From contig JBLNCA010000037.1 of the NCBI GenBank assembly GCA_050260375.1, positions 1 to 64,000 on the forward strand: a DNA stretch of 64,000 bases, written 5' to 3'. Source of the DNA: DTFZ01 sp050260375. Lineage in GTDB: Bacteria; Bacillota; Clostridia; Christensenellales; SZUA-584. Shown in pieces: positions 52,389-60,206 of this stretch; positions within the stretch are counted from its first letter, which is position 1; each line of letters begins with the position of its first letter. The position numbers and the translations under genes are program-made. Under the pieces are notes generated by a model, which saw nothing but the letters and a program-made list of their open reading frames with translations, was not told the origin of the DNA and made no database searches.

Positions 52389-52510
52389 AAATATCCAGAA
52401 TCAGGGCGGCTTATTTGTGAGTAATAATCCCCAATGGAATAAAAACAAGGATAAATAAGAATAATCTGTAGCATGGAAAAGTTTGGTAAAACTAACAATT
52501 GTTACGATTG

Positions 52511-52522
52511 TGTTACGTAACA
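52511..52522. promoter_or_regulatory. 12-bp perfect palindrome next to the SleB promoter
   Basis: TGTTACGTAACA, one base upstream of the -35 box at 52523, with a further GTTACG at 52501-52506. Position fits an operator; the binding protein is unknown. Confidence 0.45.
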
Positions 52523-52551
52523 TTGACAATTTTTCTACCGTAATGTATTAT
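52523..52551 (+). promoter_or_regulatory. sigma-A promoter of the SleB hydrolase gene
   Basis: TTGACA (52523-52528), 17 bases, TATTAT (52546-52551), 41 bases before the ATG at 52593. Confidence 0.82.
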
Positions 52552-52592
52552 TAGTACACCTAATGTGGAGAGCTATGCTCAAGGAGAATAGA

Positions 52593-54134
52593 ATGCCAAA
52601 ATCAGGCACTATTTTCAACCGCATATTTCACAGAAGAAGCCAGCCCATAAACGTGCAGAGGGTTGTAATTTCTGATGCGCAAAAACGAATCGCTGAAGAA
52701 AACCAGCAGGAAACAGCCTATAAGCCCGAGCAATTTGCTCCGGATTTATTCGAAGAGAACCTTGAGGATACGCCTGTCGCCGTGTTCCGTGAACATACTG
52801 AAAACCAGGGGAGACATTCCGCAAAGAAAAAACAAAACGGTATCGGCGTTTTGGAAAAGACGCCCGTGATACACGAAACGCAGAGGCGTTATAAGAACAA
52901 AAAGAGCTTCGGAGCCAGGCTTGCGTCTGTTTTCAGCAGGCAGTTGCAGACCAGCAACGACGCCGCGCTGGAATTCGCCGGAAGCAACAAGCGGGTGGGA
53001 AGGAAAGGCAGAAGAAGAAGGAAAATAGCGTTATATGCAGGTTCGGGAATAGTAATCGCCGCTCTTTTGCTCGTTATAGTGTTTGTGCCCGGAGGCGCGG
53101 CAGCACCTGCCGAAGCTGCCAAAATGCTGCCCACGAAGGCGGGAAACAAGAGCGTGGCGTACGCCGCCGGCAAGTCGGATGAAATCACTCCGCAGCAAAG
53201 CGAGCAGGCGACCGCGGATGTAAGCGGCGACGTAAGCGAGCAGCCGGATGTAAGCGAGCAGCCGGAAATAAGCGGACAGCCGGGCGTAACCGGCAACGAG
53301 AGCTCCCCGTCAACTGGGCCTTCCGTAGAGCCTGTCGTTTCAAACACGCCTGAGCCTACGTTAATCGCGACGACGCCGCCCGACAAGACGCTTCCGCCCA
53401 TCAGCGTGGACAGGGAAGTGGAAAAGTTTAAAGTCGAGGCAAAGCTTTATTATAACGAAGTGGGGTATTCCTCCAACTACTACGAATACACCGAAGAAGA
53501 GGCGTACATGCTCGCGCAGGTCATACACGCCGAGGCGCGCGGCGAGAGCATGAAGGGAAAGATTGCCGTCGGCAACGTTGTGATGAACAGGGTGCTGAGC
53601 AGGGGGTTCCCGGGAAACACGATAAAAGACGTCGTAACGAGGGAGGGACAGTTCGCATACAACCCGAATACAAAGCCGGGCGTCGCGTCCAAGATAGCGG
53701 CAAGAAATGTGCTCGACCTTCAGGTGTGGGTTATACCGCAGAACGTATACTTCTTTAAGGTGTCGAATTCAAAATCCAACTGGAGCTCCCATGTCTACCA
53801 GTTCAATATAGGCGCGCACGCGTTTTATACCGCGAACTACAGCGGCAGGTACAGAGGCGACAGCATACCTCCCGCGCTTTACGAGCGGACGTATAAATGG
53901 CCTACGATAGGATGCAAGCCGGAAGACAGGGTTTACAGGCTGCAGTATATGCTTAATAAGCTTGGCTACGACGTAAAGGCGGACAAGTATTTCGGCAAGG
54001 ACACGAAGGAAGCCGTAATGGAATTCCAGAAAAAGAAGGGGCTTAAACAGGACGGCGTTGCGGGGCCCGCTACGCTTAAAGCGCTGATATACGAGTTCGG
54101 GCTGCAGAACTATTACGAGAAGTTCTGCAAATAA
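52593..54134 (+). CDS. SleB-type cell-wall hydrolase with peptidoglycan-binding domain
   Basis: A 513-residue membrane-anchored hydrolase. A long cytoplasmic, basic N-terminus (about 1-145) precedes one hydrophobic helix (about 147-168). A Pro/Ser/Glu linker follows with near-tandem repeats (SEQPDVSEQPEISGQPGV, about 215-232). The SleB/Hydrolase_2 domain is at about 310-430: EEAYMLAQVIHAEARGE, in which the glutamate is the likely catalytic acid. A C-terminal PG_binding_1 domain (about 445-505) contains LQYMLNKLGYDVKADKYFG. SleB proteins are lytic transglycosylases of the spore cortex; this copy may act on vegetative wall. ATG 52593 has AAGGAG upstream. Confidence 0.88.
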   Translation: MPKSGTIFNRIFHRRSQPINVQRVVISDAQKRIAEENQQETAYKPEQFAPDLFEENLEDTPVAVFREHTENQGRHSAKKKQNGIGVLEKTPVIHETQRRYKNKKSFGARLASVFSRQLQTSNDAALEFAGSNKRVGRKGRRRRKIALYAGSGIVIAALLLVIVFVPGGAAAPAEAAKMLPTKAGNKSVAYAAGKSDEITPQQSEQATADVSGDVSEQPDVSEQPEISGQPGVTGNESSPSTGPSVEPVVSNTPEPTLIATTPPDKTLPPISVDREVEKFKVEAKLYYNEVGYSSNYYEYTEEEAYMLAQVIHAEARGESMKGKIAVGNVVMNRVLSRGFPGNTIKDVVTREGQFAYNPNTKPGVASKIAARNVLDLQVWVIPQNVYFFKVSNSKSNWSSHVYQFNIGAHAFYTANYSGRYRGDSIPPALYERTYKWPTIGCKPEDRVYRLQYMLNKLGYDVKADKYFGKDTKEAVMEFQKKKGLKQDGVAGPATLKALIYEFGLQNYYEKFCK

Positions 54135-54147
54135 CATTTTGCAAACC

Positions 54148-54175
54148 AAAACCGCGGCAAGACTGCGGTTTTTTA
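54148..54175 (+). terminator. terminator of the SleB hydrolase gene
   Basis: AAAACCGC and GCGGTTTT around a 9-base loop, followed by TTATATT. Confidence 0.82.
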
Positions 54176-54238
54176 TATTATCGCAGAAAGAACCAAACGC
54201 TAAGCGTGTGGAGCAACGGATAGCTTTAGCGTCTTAAA

Positions 54239-54349
54239 AAGATTTTTCGCTTGCGCTCAGAATGACAAAAGCAACTAAAACCATAAAATCAGGTTTGTAT
54301 GGAAGAAAGCACATGTGTCATTCAGAGGACCGAAGGGACGAAGAATCTT
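54239..54349. repeat. 111-bp inverted-repeat element (MITE-like)
   Basis: Left arm AAGATTTTTCGCTTGCGCTCAGAATGACA (54239-54267) and right arm TGTCATTCAGAG...GAAGAATCTT (54316-54349) are imperfect inverted repeats around an AT-rich 48-base centre. No coding capacity. Sequences ending AGAATGACA / TGTCATTC are a recurring non-autonomous repeat type in many bacterial genomes. Confidence 0.65.
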
Positions 54350-54353
54350 AATA

Positions 54354-54431
54354 CGGGGTCCCCAACAAGACGTAAGGCTTGTTGGGGTGTAAATACGGGG
54401 TCCCCAACAAGACGTAAGGCTTGTTGGGGTG
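54354..54431 (+). repeat. CGGGGTCCCC hairpin repeat, two copies
   Basis: Copies at 54354-54389 and 54396-54431, exactly 42 bases apart and identical over the unit, with arms AACAAG/CTTGTT and loop ACGTAAGG. Between convergent genes. Confidence 0.9.
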
Positions 54432-54484
54432 TAAATCCCATGTAGTTGGCGGACCGTAATATGCCGCGAGAGGTGAATGGTCAT

Positions 54485-55591
54485 TCACCGCCGGGCGTAT
54501 GCCTTGAGCCTTGATAAGGCGTCATTGTTGCCGCCCAGCGCTTTTATGGACAGATCGCTGAGCATAGGTCTGTCTTCGGGCAGCGCAAGCACGGCGTCCT
54601 CCGAAAGCAGCTTATACATAGAGGCCATGCAATCGTTATCCGCGTATATTTCAAGTCCGGGAAGCACCGGAAAAACGCCCAGCGCTTCAAGCTTTGCCTG
54701 TACGCGCTCTTCAATGAGAAACCCGGCGAAATCTACGCACGCCTGCCGCTTTTTATCGTCGTCCGACCATACGGCGCTTACAAGCTGTACCATATCTGTG
54801 TAACCGCTTATAGCGTATGCGAGATACGCGGGCGCCTCGCCTTCTTCGAGTTTTGCGTTAATCTCGAACAGCTGCCTCTGCGACGCAATTAGCAGGCCTG
54901 CCTTGCCCGAATAAAAGCAGTTAAGCCCGTCGGAATATGCAACGACCGTAAGCCCCGTCGCCGCGTCCTGAGGGGGAGGCTCATCCCATGTGTATAGCTT
55001 GGGGCCTTCGTTTTCAGGATATTTATGCAGCGCTATAGCCGGCAGCGACAGACAGCCTTCTTCCGAGTCGAAGCATACGCCGAGCCCTGACATGTTTAAT
55101 AGCTCGTCGGGGCGGACTCCCCAGCCGACGGGGGCAAACAAGCCGTTTTCTTCCATCATATCGGCGTTTATCAGCAAACAGTACGCTCCGCACATGTAAG
55201 GGTACGCGTTTTCGTTAATTTCGGGGAAAATAGTGTCTTTATGTGGCAATCGGGACAGCGGAAGGCCTATATCCAGCCCGAGAGGATGGGAGACGATATC
55301 GGGAGCTTCGCCGTTTTGCAACGCCGCGTTCGCTTCGGCTGCCGTCAAATCTACAAAGTCGATAAATATGCTTGCGTTGCGGGCTTCAAAATCCGCTATG
55401 CGCTTTTTTAAGAACGAGCCGCAGGAGGAGCCGCCCGTACGCCAGCCCGTTATGTTCCATAGCGTAAGTATGCCTTTATAAGGCACTATTGCGGGCGTTT
55501 CGGAGTAATAGGACTGTATAAGCCATGGCGAAAGCGCTATCAGTATAATCGCCACGGCAAATAAAAAACAGGTAAAAGGTTTGATCTTCAT
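54485..55591 (-). CDS. membrane-anchored extracellular solute-binding protein
   Basis: A 368-residue protein with an N-terminal hydrophobic segment (about 8-27) but no lipobox cysteine, followed by a solute-binding fold: ILTLWNITGW (about 41-50), a GEAPDIV segment near 114 and YPYMCGAYCLLINADMMEENG (about 150-170), which is the second-lobe hallmark of family 1 binding proteins. Probably tethered by an uncleaved signal anchor. Substrate unknown and no ABC permease is nearby. It follows the ROK gene by 43 bases on the same strand, so a sugar-related role is possible. Confidence 0.78.
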   Translation of the reverse strand: MKIKPFTCFLFAVAIILIALSPWLIQSYYSETPAIVPYKGILTLWNITGWRTGGSSCGSFLKKRIADFEARNASIFIDFVDLTAAEANAALQNGEAPDIVSHPLGLDIGLPLSRLPHKDTIFPEINENAYPYMCGAYCLLINADMMEENGLFAPVGWGVRPDELLNMSGLGVCFDSEEGCLSLPAIALHKYPENEGPKLYTWDEPPPQDAATGLTVVAYSDGLNCFYSGKAGLLIASQRQLFEINAKLEEGEAPAYLAYAISGYTDMVQLVSAVWSDDDKKRQACVDFAGFLIEERVQAKLEALGVFPVLPGLEIYADNDCMASMYKLLSEDAVLALPEDRPMLSDLSIKALGGNNDALSRLKAYARR

Positions 55592-55633
55592 AAAGTCTCC
55601 CTCTTACCTATTTATACTTGCTTCAGCCTGCAA

Positions 55634-56575
55634 TCATGACTTTGCTAGCATGGCCGCTCCTATAAGCCCGGCGTCGTTTCCGGACCTCGCGAGCTTTATA
55701 TCGGCGTACTTTTGGTTTTCAAATATGCCTTTTCCTTCGCTCGCCTTTTTTATCTTGTCGAGCAGGAAATCGCCCGCTCCGGACAGCCCGCCTCCTATGG
55801 CTATTATGTCGGGGTCAAGCACGTTTATTATCGTGCATATGCCCATAGAAATATACTCAACGTATTCGTCTACGATGCTTATAGCCACGTAATCGCCGTT
55901 TTTAGCGCAGTCCATAATCATCTCGGCCGTTACCTTCGTGTAATCGCCGCCCGTTAAGTGATGGAGCATGCTTTCGGGGCGGTCAATAACACAGCGGCGG
56001 CCTGCGCGTACTAAAGCGCCTGCCGACGTGTACACCTCAAGGCAGCCTTTGTTGCCGCATGTGCATTGCAGCCCATCCCGGACTATGGCCATGTGCCCTA
56101 TTTCGGTGCCCAGGCCGTGAGCTCCGTTGAATACCTTGCCGTCCAGCACTACGCCTCCGCCGACGCCCGTGCCCAGCGTTATCAGCACTCCCACGCGGCA
56201 GCCCGCCAGCGCGCCAAGGTGATATTCATACAGCGCCGCCACCGTCGCGTCGTTGTCAACAACTACGGGTATATCAAGGTGCTTCTTGAATTCGTCTCTT
56301 AGCGGCACATTAAACCAGTATGTGTTGTGCACTATTACGGTGCCGTCATTTAAGCTGACGCCGGGTATGCCTATGCCTGCGCTTTTTATTTCGCCGACGC
56401 TTATGCCGTGTTGTTTGGCAAGGTCGGACACCGCGTCCGCCATGTCCTTGATAACTGCCTGATAGCCTCTGCCCGGATTAGTGGGCACGCTTGTCTTGCA
56501 TACAACAGAACAGTCTTCCCTTACAAGCCCCGCTTTTATATACGTTCCTCCAAGGTCAATGCCGGCAAGATACAT
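55634..56575 (-). CDS. ROK-family glucokinase
   Basis: A 313-residue sugar kinase. The N-terminal phosphate loop GIDLGGTYIKAG (4-15), the zinc/ROK signature with CTCGNKGCLEVY (about 173-184), and the catalytic Asp in VVDNDATVAAL (about 103-113) are visible. It lies 6 bases behind hprK. The likely reaction is ATP-dependent phosphorylation of glucose; a transcriptional ROK repressor is excluded because there is no N-terminal helix-turn-helix. Confidence 0.9.
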   Translation of the reverse strand: MYLAGIDLGGTYIKAGLVREDCSVVCKTSVPTNPGRGYQAVIKDMADAVSDLAKQHGISVGEIKSAGIGIPGVSLNDGTVIVHNTYWFNVPLRDEFKKHLDIPVVVDNDATVAALYEYHLGALAGCRVGVLITLGTGVGGGVVLDGKVFNGAHGLGTEIGHMAIVRDGLQCTCGNKGCLEVYTSAGALVRAGRRCVIDRPESMLHHLTGGDYTKVTAEMIMDCAKNGDYVAISIVDEYVEYISMGICTIINVLDPDIIAIGGGLSGAGDFLLDKIKKASEGKGIFENQKYADIKLARSGNDAGLIGAAMLAKS

Positions 56576-56580
56576 GCTTC

Positions 56581-57519
56581 TTACTCCTCTTTCTTTGTGT
56601 AATTAGGCGATATTATGCCCAGCAGCTTGCTGTCCAGCTGTTCCGCGGTTATCTGCCCCATAGTTTTGAGCCTGAAATTCATCGAGGCTACCTCTATTAT
56701 TATCGCGAGGTTCCTGCCGGGGCGTACGGGTATCGTTATCATTGGCACCTGCACGCCCAATAGCGTTATGTATTCATTAGTTATGCCGAGCCTGTCGATA
56801 TTCGTGACGTCTCCCGGCTCAAGCTTGACCGCAAAATCTATCGTCTCTTCGGTGAGCACTGCGCCTATTCCGTACAATGTGCGCACGTCTATTATTCCAA
56901 GCCCTCTTATCTCCATCATGTGGCGTATTACATCGGGAGCCTGTCCTACAAGCTGATTCTCGGAAATCTTTGTTATCTCGACGACGTCGTCCGCCACGAG
57001 CCGGTGGCCGCGCTTAACGAGCTCGAGCGATGTCTCGCTTTTGCCTACGCCCGAATCTCCCAGCAGCAGTATGCCCACGCCGTAAACGTCCATAAGTCCT
57101 GCGTGCCTTGTGATACTGGGGGAGAGCACTTTATCCAGATACACCGTAGTCTTGTGGCTTAATTTTGTGGTAGTAAGCCCGGACATCAATATCGGAGTGT
57201 TGTATTTCCTGGCTGCTTCAAGCATTTCGGACGGCGGCGTCAGATTGCGACCTATAAGCACGCAAGGCACTTTGCTTGCAAAATACTTGTCGAGCCGTTC
57301 TCTTTTAAGCTCAGGGTCGAGATTCTGCAGATATGTCATCTCCACCATGCCGAAAAGCTGTATGCGGTTGACGGCGAAGTATTCAAAAAATCCGGCCATC
57401 TGCAGCCCCGGACGGTTCAAGTCCGACGTATCGACATATATGTCCTCGACGTCGCCTTTATAAAGTATGTTCAAGTTCAGGTCTTTCGCAAGTTTGTCAA
57501 TATTCAGTTTGGTTTTCAA
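56581..57519 (-). CDS. hprK: HPr kinase/phosphorylase
   Basis: Bifunctional enzyme (312 residues) that phosphorylates or dephosphorylates Ser46 of HPr and so controls carbon catabolite repression. N-terminal domain about 1-130; Walker A GDSGVGKS (about 155-162) and the VADDVVEI segment (about 176) follow, with the capping EIRGLGIIDVR loop (about 203) and the C-terminal VPVRPGRNLA motif. TTG start with GGAGG 7 bases upstream, 2 bases after the HAD gene. It forms an operon with the HAD phosphatase and the ROK kinase. Confidence 0.96.
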   Translation of the reverse strand: MKTKLNIDKLAKDLNLNILYKGDVEDIYVDTSDLNRPGLQMAGFFEYFAVNRIQLFGMVEMTYLQNLDPELKRERLDKYFASKVPCVLIGRNLTPPSEMLEAARKYNTPILMSGLTTTKLSHKTTVYLDKVLSPSITRHAGLMDVYGVGILLLGDSGVGKSETSLELVKRGHRLVADDVVEITKISENQLVGQAPDVIRHMMEIRGLGIIDVRTLYGIGAVLTEETIDFAVKLEPGDVTNIDRLGITNEYITLLGVQVPMITIPVRPGRNLAIIIEVASMNFRLKTMGQITAEQLDSKLLGIISPNYTKKEE

Positions 57520-57521
57520 GG

Positions 57522-58313
57522 CTATGCCTCCAGTATATATTTATATATGACATCTGCCACGCCGCCTTCGTCGTTGGATGCGCAGACTGTGTCGGCGGCC
57601 TGCTTTGCCTCGTCGTCTCCGTTTTCTACCGCCACGCCCAAACCTGCAAATTTAAGCATCGGTATGTCTATCTCGGTATCGCCGATCGCGATTACCTCGT
57701 CTCGTTTAACGCCGTAGTGGTTTGCCACGTATTCAAGCGCGCTGCCTTTGTCAACCCCGGCGTCCTGAAATTCAAGAAACGCTGGGAACGAACGCACTAT
57801 GGTAAGCTGCGGAAACTCCTTTTCAACCTCTTCCCGGGCGTCGAGCAGTATATCTTCCTTTGCATAGTACAGCACTTTAGGCGTTATCAGCTCGCGCTCC
57901 AAAAGGTCCGGCACGACTATGCCGGTATAGCCGGCGCGCTCCTCGTAAGCGTCGGTAAAACTGTTTCTCTCACGAAAAACGATGTCTCCGTTTATATATA
58001 CGTTTGCATGTATGCCCCTGTTGTATGCGAATTCCAGCAGCCGCTTTACAATTTGCGGGTCAAGATTTTTCGTATACAAAGCGTTGCCCGCCCCGTCGAA
58101 AATCTCCGCGCCACCCGTTGTTATGAGAAGCGAATCAAGCCCTAAGTCGTTGTAATATCTTTGGGCGCCCTTTTGCGTCCTGCCCGTGCAAAGCACTATT
58201 ATAATACCTTTTGTTACAGCCTTTTGTATAGCAGCCCTTGCTCTGTCGTTTATTCTTCTGTCGCTCGTAAGCAGCGTATCGTCCAGGTCTATAGCCACCA
58301 GTTTGTATGCCAT
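57522..58313 (-). CDS. Cof-type HAD-superfamily phosphatase
   Basis: A 263-residue HAD hydrolase. Nucleophile motif I AIDLDDTLL (about 7-15), motif II LCTGR (about 40), a C2 cap (about 80-180) and motif IV GDTEIDIPML (about 206-215). Cof-type enzymes dephosphorylate sugar phosphates or cofactor precursors. ATG 58313 is chosen because AGGGAG lies 7 bases before it. First gene of the operon with hprK and the ROK kinase. Confidence 0.9.
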   Translation of the reverse strand: MAYKLVAIDLDDTLLTSDRRINDRARAAIQKAVTKGIIIVLCTGRTQKGAQRYYNDLGLDSLLITTGGAEIFDGAGNALYTKNLDPQIVKRLLEFAYNRGIHANVYINGDIVFRERNSFTDAYEERAGYTGIVVPDLLERELITPKVLYYAKEDILLDAREEVEKEFPQLTIVRSFPAFLEFQDAGVDKGSALEYVANHYGVKRDEVIAIGDTEIDIPMLKFAGLGVAVENGDDEAKQAADTVCASNDEGGVADVIYKYILEA

Positions 58314-58345
58314 TAATTTCTCCCTGTGCAAAGATGTCTTAAGTT

Positions 58346-58374
58346 ATTATACAATTATGCATAAGATTTGAAAA
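58346..58374 (-). promoter_or_regulatory. promoter of the HAD-hprK-ROK operon
   Basis: On the minus strand TTTTCA (58374-58369), 17 bases, TATAAT (58351-58346), 32 bases before the HAD start. Confidence 0.6.
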
Positions 58375-58538
58375 CACCAAAAAATGAACGGGCGTATAAT
58401 ATGGCGAAATAGTATAAATGAAACAGCATAAAACCACATGATATGGGCTCGCTAAAGCTGTTTTTGTTGCAATATGCGACAATGCTATGTACAAAATATT
58501 ACGAAACTGTTATACTGAATGTATCCTATTTATGCATA

Positions 58539-58565
58539 CGCCCCGCAAACAAAAGCTTTGGGGCG
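58539..58565. other. GC-rich hairpin before the repeat cluster
   Basis: CGCCCC (58539-58544) and GGGGCG (58560-58565) around a 15-base loop. No T run on either side, so it is not a clear terminator. The rest of 58380-58580 is AT-rich and shows nothing else I can name. Confidence 0.4.
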
Positions 58566-58580
58566 GACAGCCTCTTAATA

Positions 58581-58700
58581 TGGGGTCCCCAGCAAGTCGT
58601 GAGGCTTGATGGGGTATAGATACGGGGTCCCCAGCAAGTCGTGAGGCTTGATGGGGTATAAATACGGGGTCCCCAGCAAGTCGTGAGGCTTGATGGGGTG
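58581..58700 (+). repeat. CGGGGTCCCC hairpin repeat, three copies
   Basis: Copies at 58581-58616, 58623-58657 and 58664-58700, spaced 42 and 41 bases. Arms AGCAAG/CTTGAT in each copy. The cluster lies in the divergent gap between the HAD and carboxypeptidase genes. Confidence 0.9.
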
Positions 58701-58745
58701 TATTATATCGGGGCTATAAACAAGACGTTTGAGAGGATGTATAAG

Positions 58746-60164
58746 TTGAAAAAGGTTACATCTGTTTGTTTGGTTTTATTTATCGTGCTCGGTATGTTTG
58801 CGGGCACGGCTCTGGCGGCTGCGCCAGCTTATACCGGAGAAATTGATACTGATATTGCCGCAATGCTTATTGACGCGGATTCGGGCAGAGTATTATACGA
58901 GCAAAGGGCCGACGATCAAATCAAGCCCGCAAGCACTACAAAGATTCTCACGACAATAGTCGCGCTTGAGAACTCGTCGATGACTGAAGAGGTTGTAGTT
59001 CCGCCCGAAGGCGATTGGACGGCAAAACTCAGTATGGGGTATTCTCTTCTTAAAATTAAAAAAGATGAAAAGATAACAATGAAGGATCTCTTGTATGGCA
59101 TGATGCTCGTCTCGGGAGACGATGCGGCCTGCGCCGTTGCCATACATGTCGGGCAAAAAACCGACCCGCAAAATCCTATGACTGCTTTTATGAACATGAT
59201 GAACGCAAAAGCGCAGGAAATAGGGATGGCTTCAAGCGCGTTTAAAAACCCCGGCGGCGTGGAGGAAGAAGGCCACTACGTCACTGCGAGAGACATGGCA
59301 AAACTCGCGGCATATGCAATGAAAAATGCCGATTTTAAGGAAATGGTAAAAACATTCAGCTATGATATGGCGGCGACAAACAAGCATCCGGCTCAGACCA
59401 TCGAGAACACAAACGTGCTGCTTGATACTGAAGATCCAAACTATTATCAATACGCGACCGGTATAAAGACAGGGTCAACAAGAGCCGCAGGCGGATGCCT
59501 TGTCGCGTCGGCGACAAAGAATGGCATGAATCTTATTTGCCTCATTTTCAACGACCAGACAAAAGACCGTTCCGGCCGCTGGAAAATAGCAAAAAGCCTC
59601 TTTGAATGGGGGTTCGAGAATTATACCACGATAGACGTCGCTCCGTATCTCGAAGCTGCCGGTCCCGTACAGGTGCAGGTAGAGAATTACTCCGCCGAGG
59701 ATTTGGAAAAAGGCATGCTTGTATTTAAAATGCCGGAGACGGGGACCACATACGTAACGCTGGAAAAAAAGACGGCCGACGGCCTAGCTAACCGCACGGA
59801 TAAGCTTGTGGCGACTCCCACGTTTAACGCGGAGCTTCCGCTTCAGGCGCCCGTTAAAAAAGACGACGTGCTCGGCACCGTCACCTACAGCAGCGAGGCT
59901 ACCGGAGAGCAGGTCTGTACTTTAGACCTTATTGCCTCAAGGGATATTGCCGAGGCGGGGACTGTGAGCGGCGAGACGGCGGTAACAACGCTGCCGCCAA
60001 CGCCTGCCAAAAAAGACCCCGGACAGGGCAGCGGCTCGGTGTGGTACTGGCTTATAATTCCGATAGGGCTTATAGTGTTCCTTATCGTGCGGCTTATAAC
60101 TACGCGAAGGAGCAAGCGGTTCAAAAAGCGCACAAGGCCGCACTACAGCTACAGGATAAAATAG
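58746..60164 (+). CDS. D-alanyl-D-alanine carboxypeptidase (penicillin-binding protein 5/DacF type)
   Basis: A 472-residue secreted PBP from the TTG at 58746. Signal peptide ending ...AGTALAAAPA (about 26), and SxxK at STTK (63-66). The SxN motif reads SGD (S123-D125), and KTG lies in GIKTGSTRAAGG (about 231). A C-terminal PBP5-like beta domain and a hydrophobic anchor (about 430-450) are followed by a basic tail. It trims pentapeptides in the cell wall. The TTG start is preferred because GAGAGG lies 9 bases upstream and touches the ATG at 58737. No regulatory partner is adjacent. Confidence 0.9.
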   Translation: MKKVTSVCLVLFIVLGMFAGTALAAAPAYTGEIDTDIAAMLIDADSGRVLYEQRADDQIKPASTTKILTTIVALENSSMTEEVVVPPEGDWTAKLSMGYSLLKIKKDEKITMKDLLYGMMLVSGDDAACAVAIHVGQKTDPQNPMTAFMNMMNAKAQEIGMASSAFKNPGGVEEEGHYVTARDMAKLAAYAMKNADFKEMVKTFSYDMAATNKHPAQTIENTNVLLDTEDPNYYQYATGIKTGSTRAAGGCLVASATKNGMNLICLIFNDQTKDRSGRWKIAKSLFEWGFENYTTIDVAPYLEAAGPVQVQVENYSAEDLEKGMLVFKMPETGTTYVTLEKKTADGLANRTDKLVATPTFNAELPLQAPVKKDDVLGTVTYSSEATGEQVCTLDLIASRDIAEAGTVSGETAVTTLPPTPAKKDPGQGSGSVWYWLIIPIGLIVFLIVRLITTRRSKRFKKRTRPHYSYRIK

Positions 60165-60169
60165 CATAT

Positions 60170-60198
60170 AAAAAACTCCCGTCCGGGAGTTTTTTTAT
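60170..60198. terminator. bidirectional terminator
   Basis: AAAAAACTCCCG-TC-CGGGAGTTTTTTT between the convergent carboxypeptidase and topoisomerase genes. Confidence 0.9.
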
Positions 60199-60206
60199 CG
60201 TGTGCG

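Noticed and set aside
58581..58700. CRISPR array
   Set aside because: Three 36-base units are spaced only 5-7 bases apart, the units are hairpins with variable arms, and no cas gene is present.
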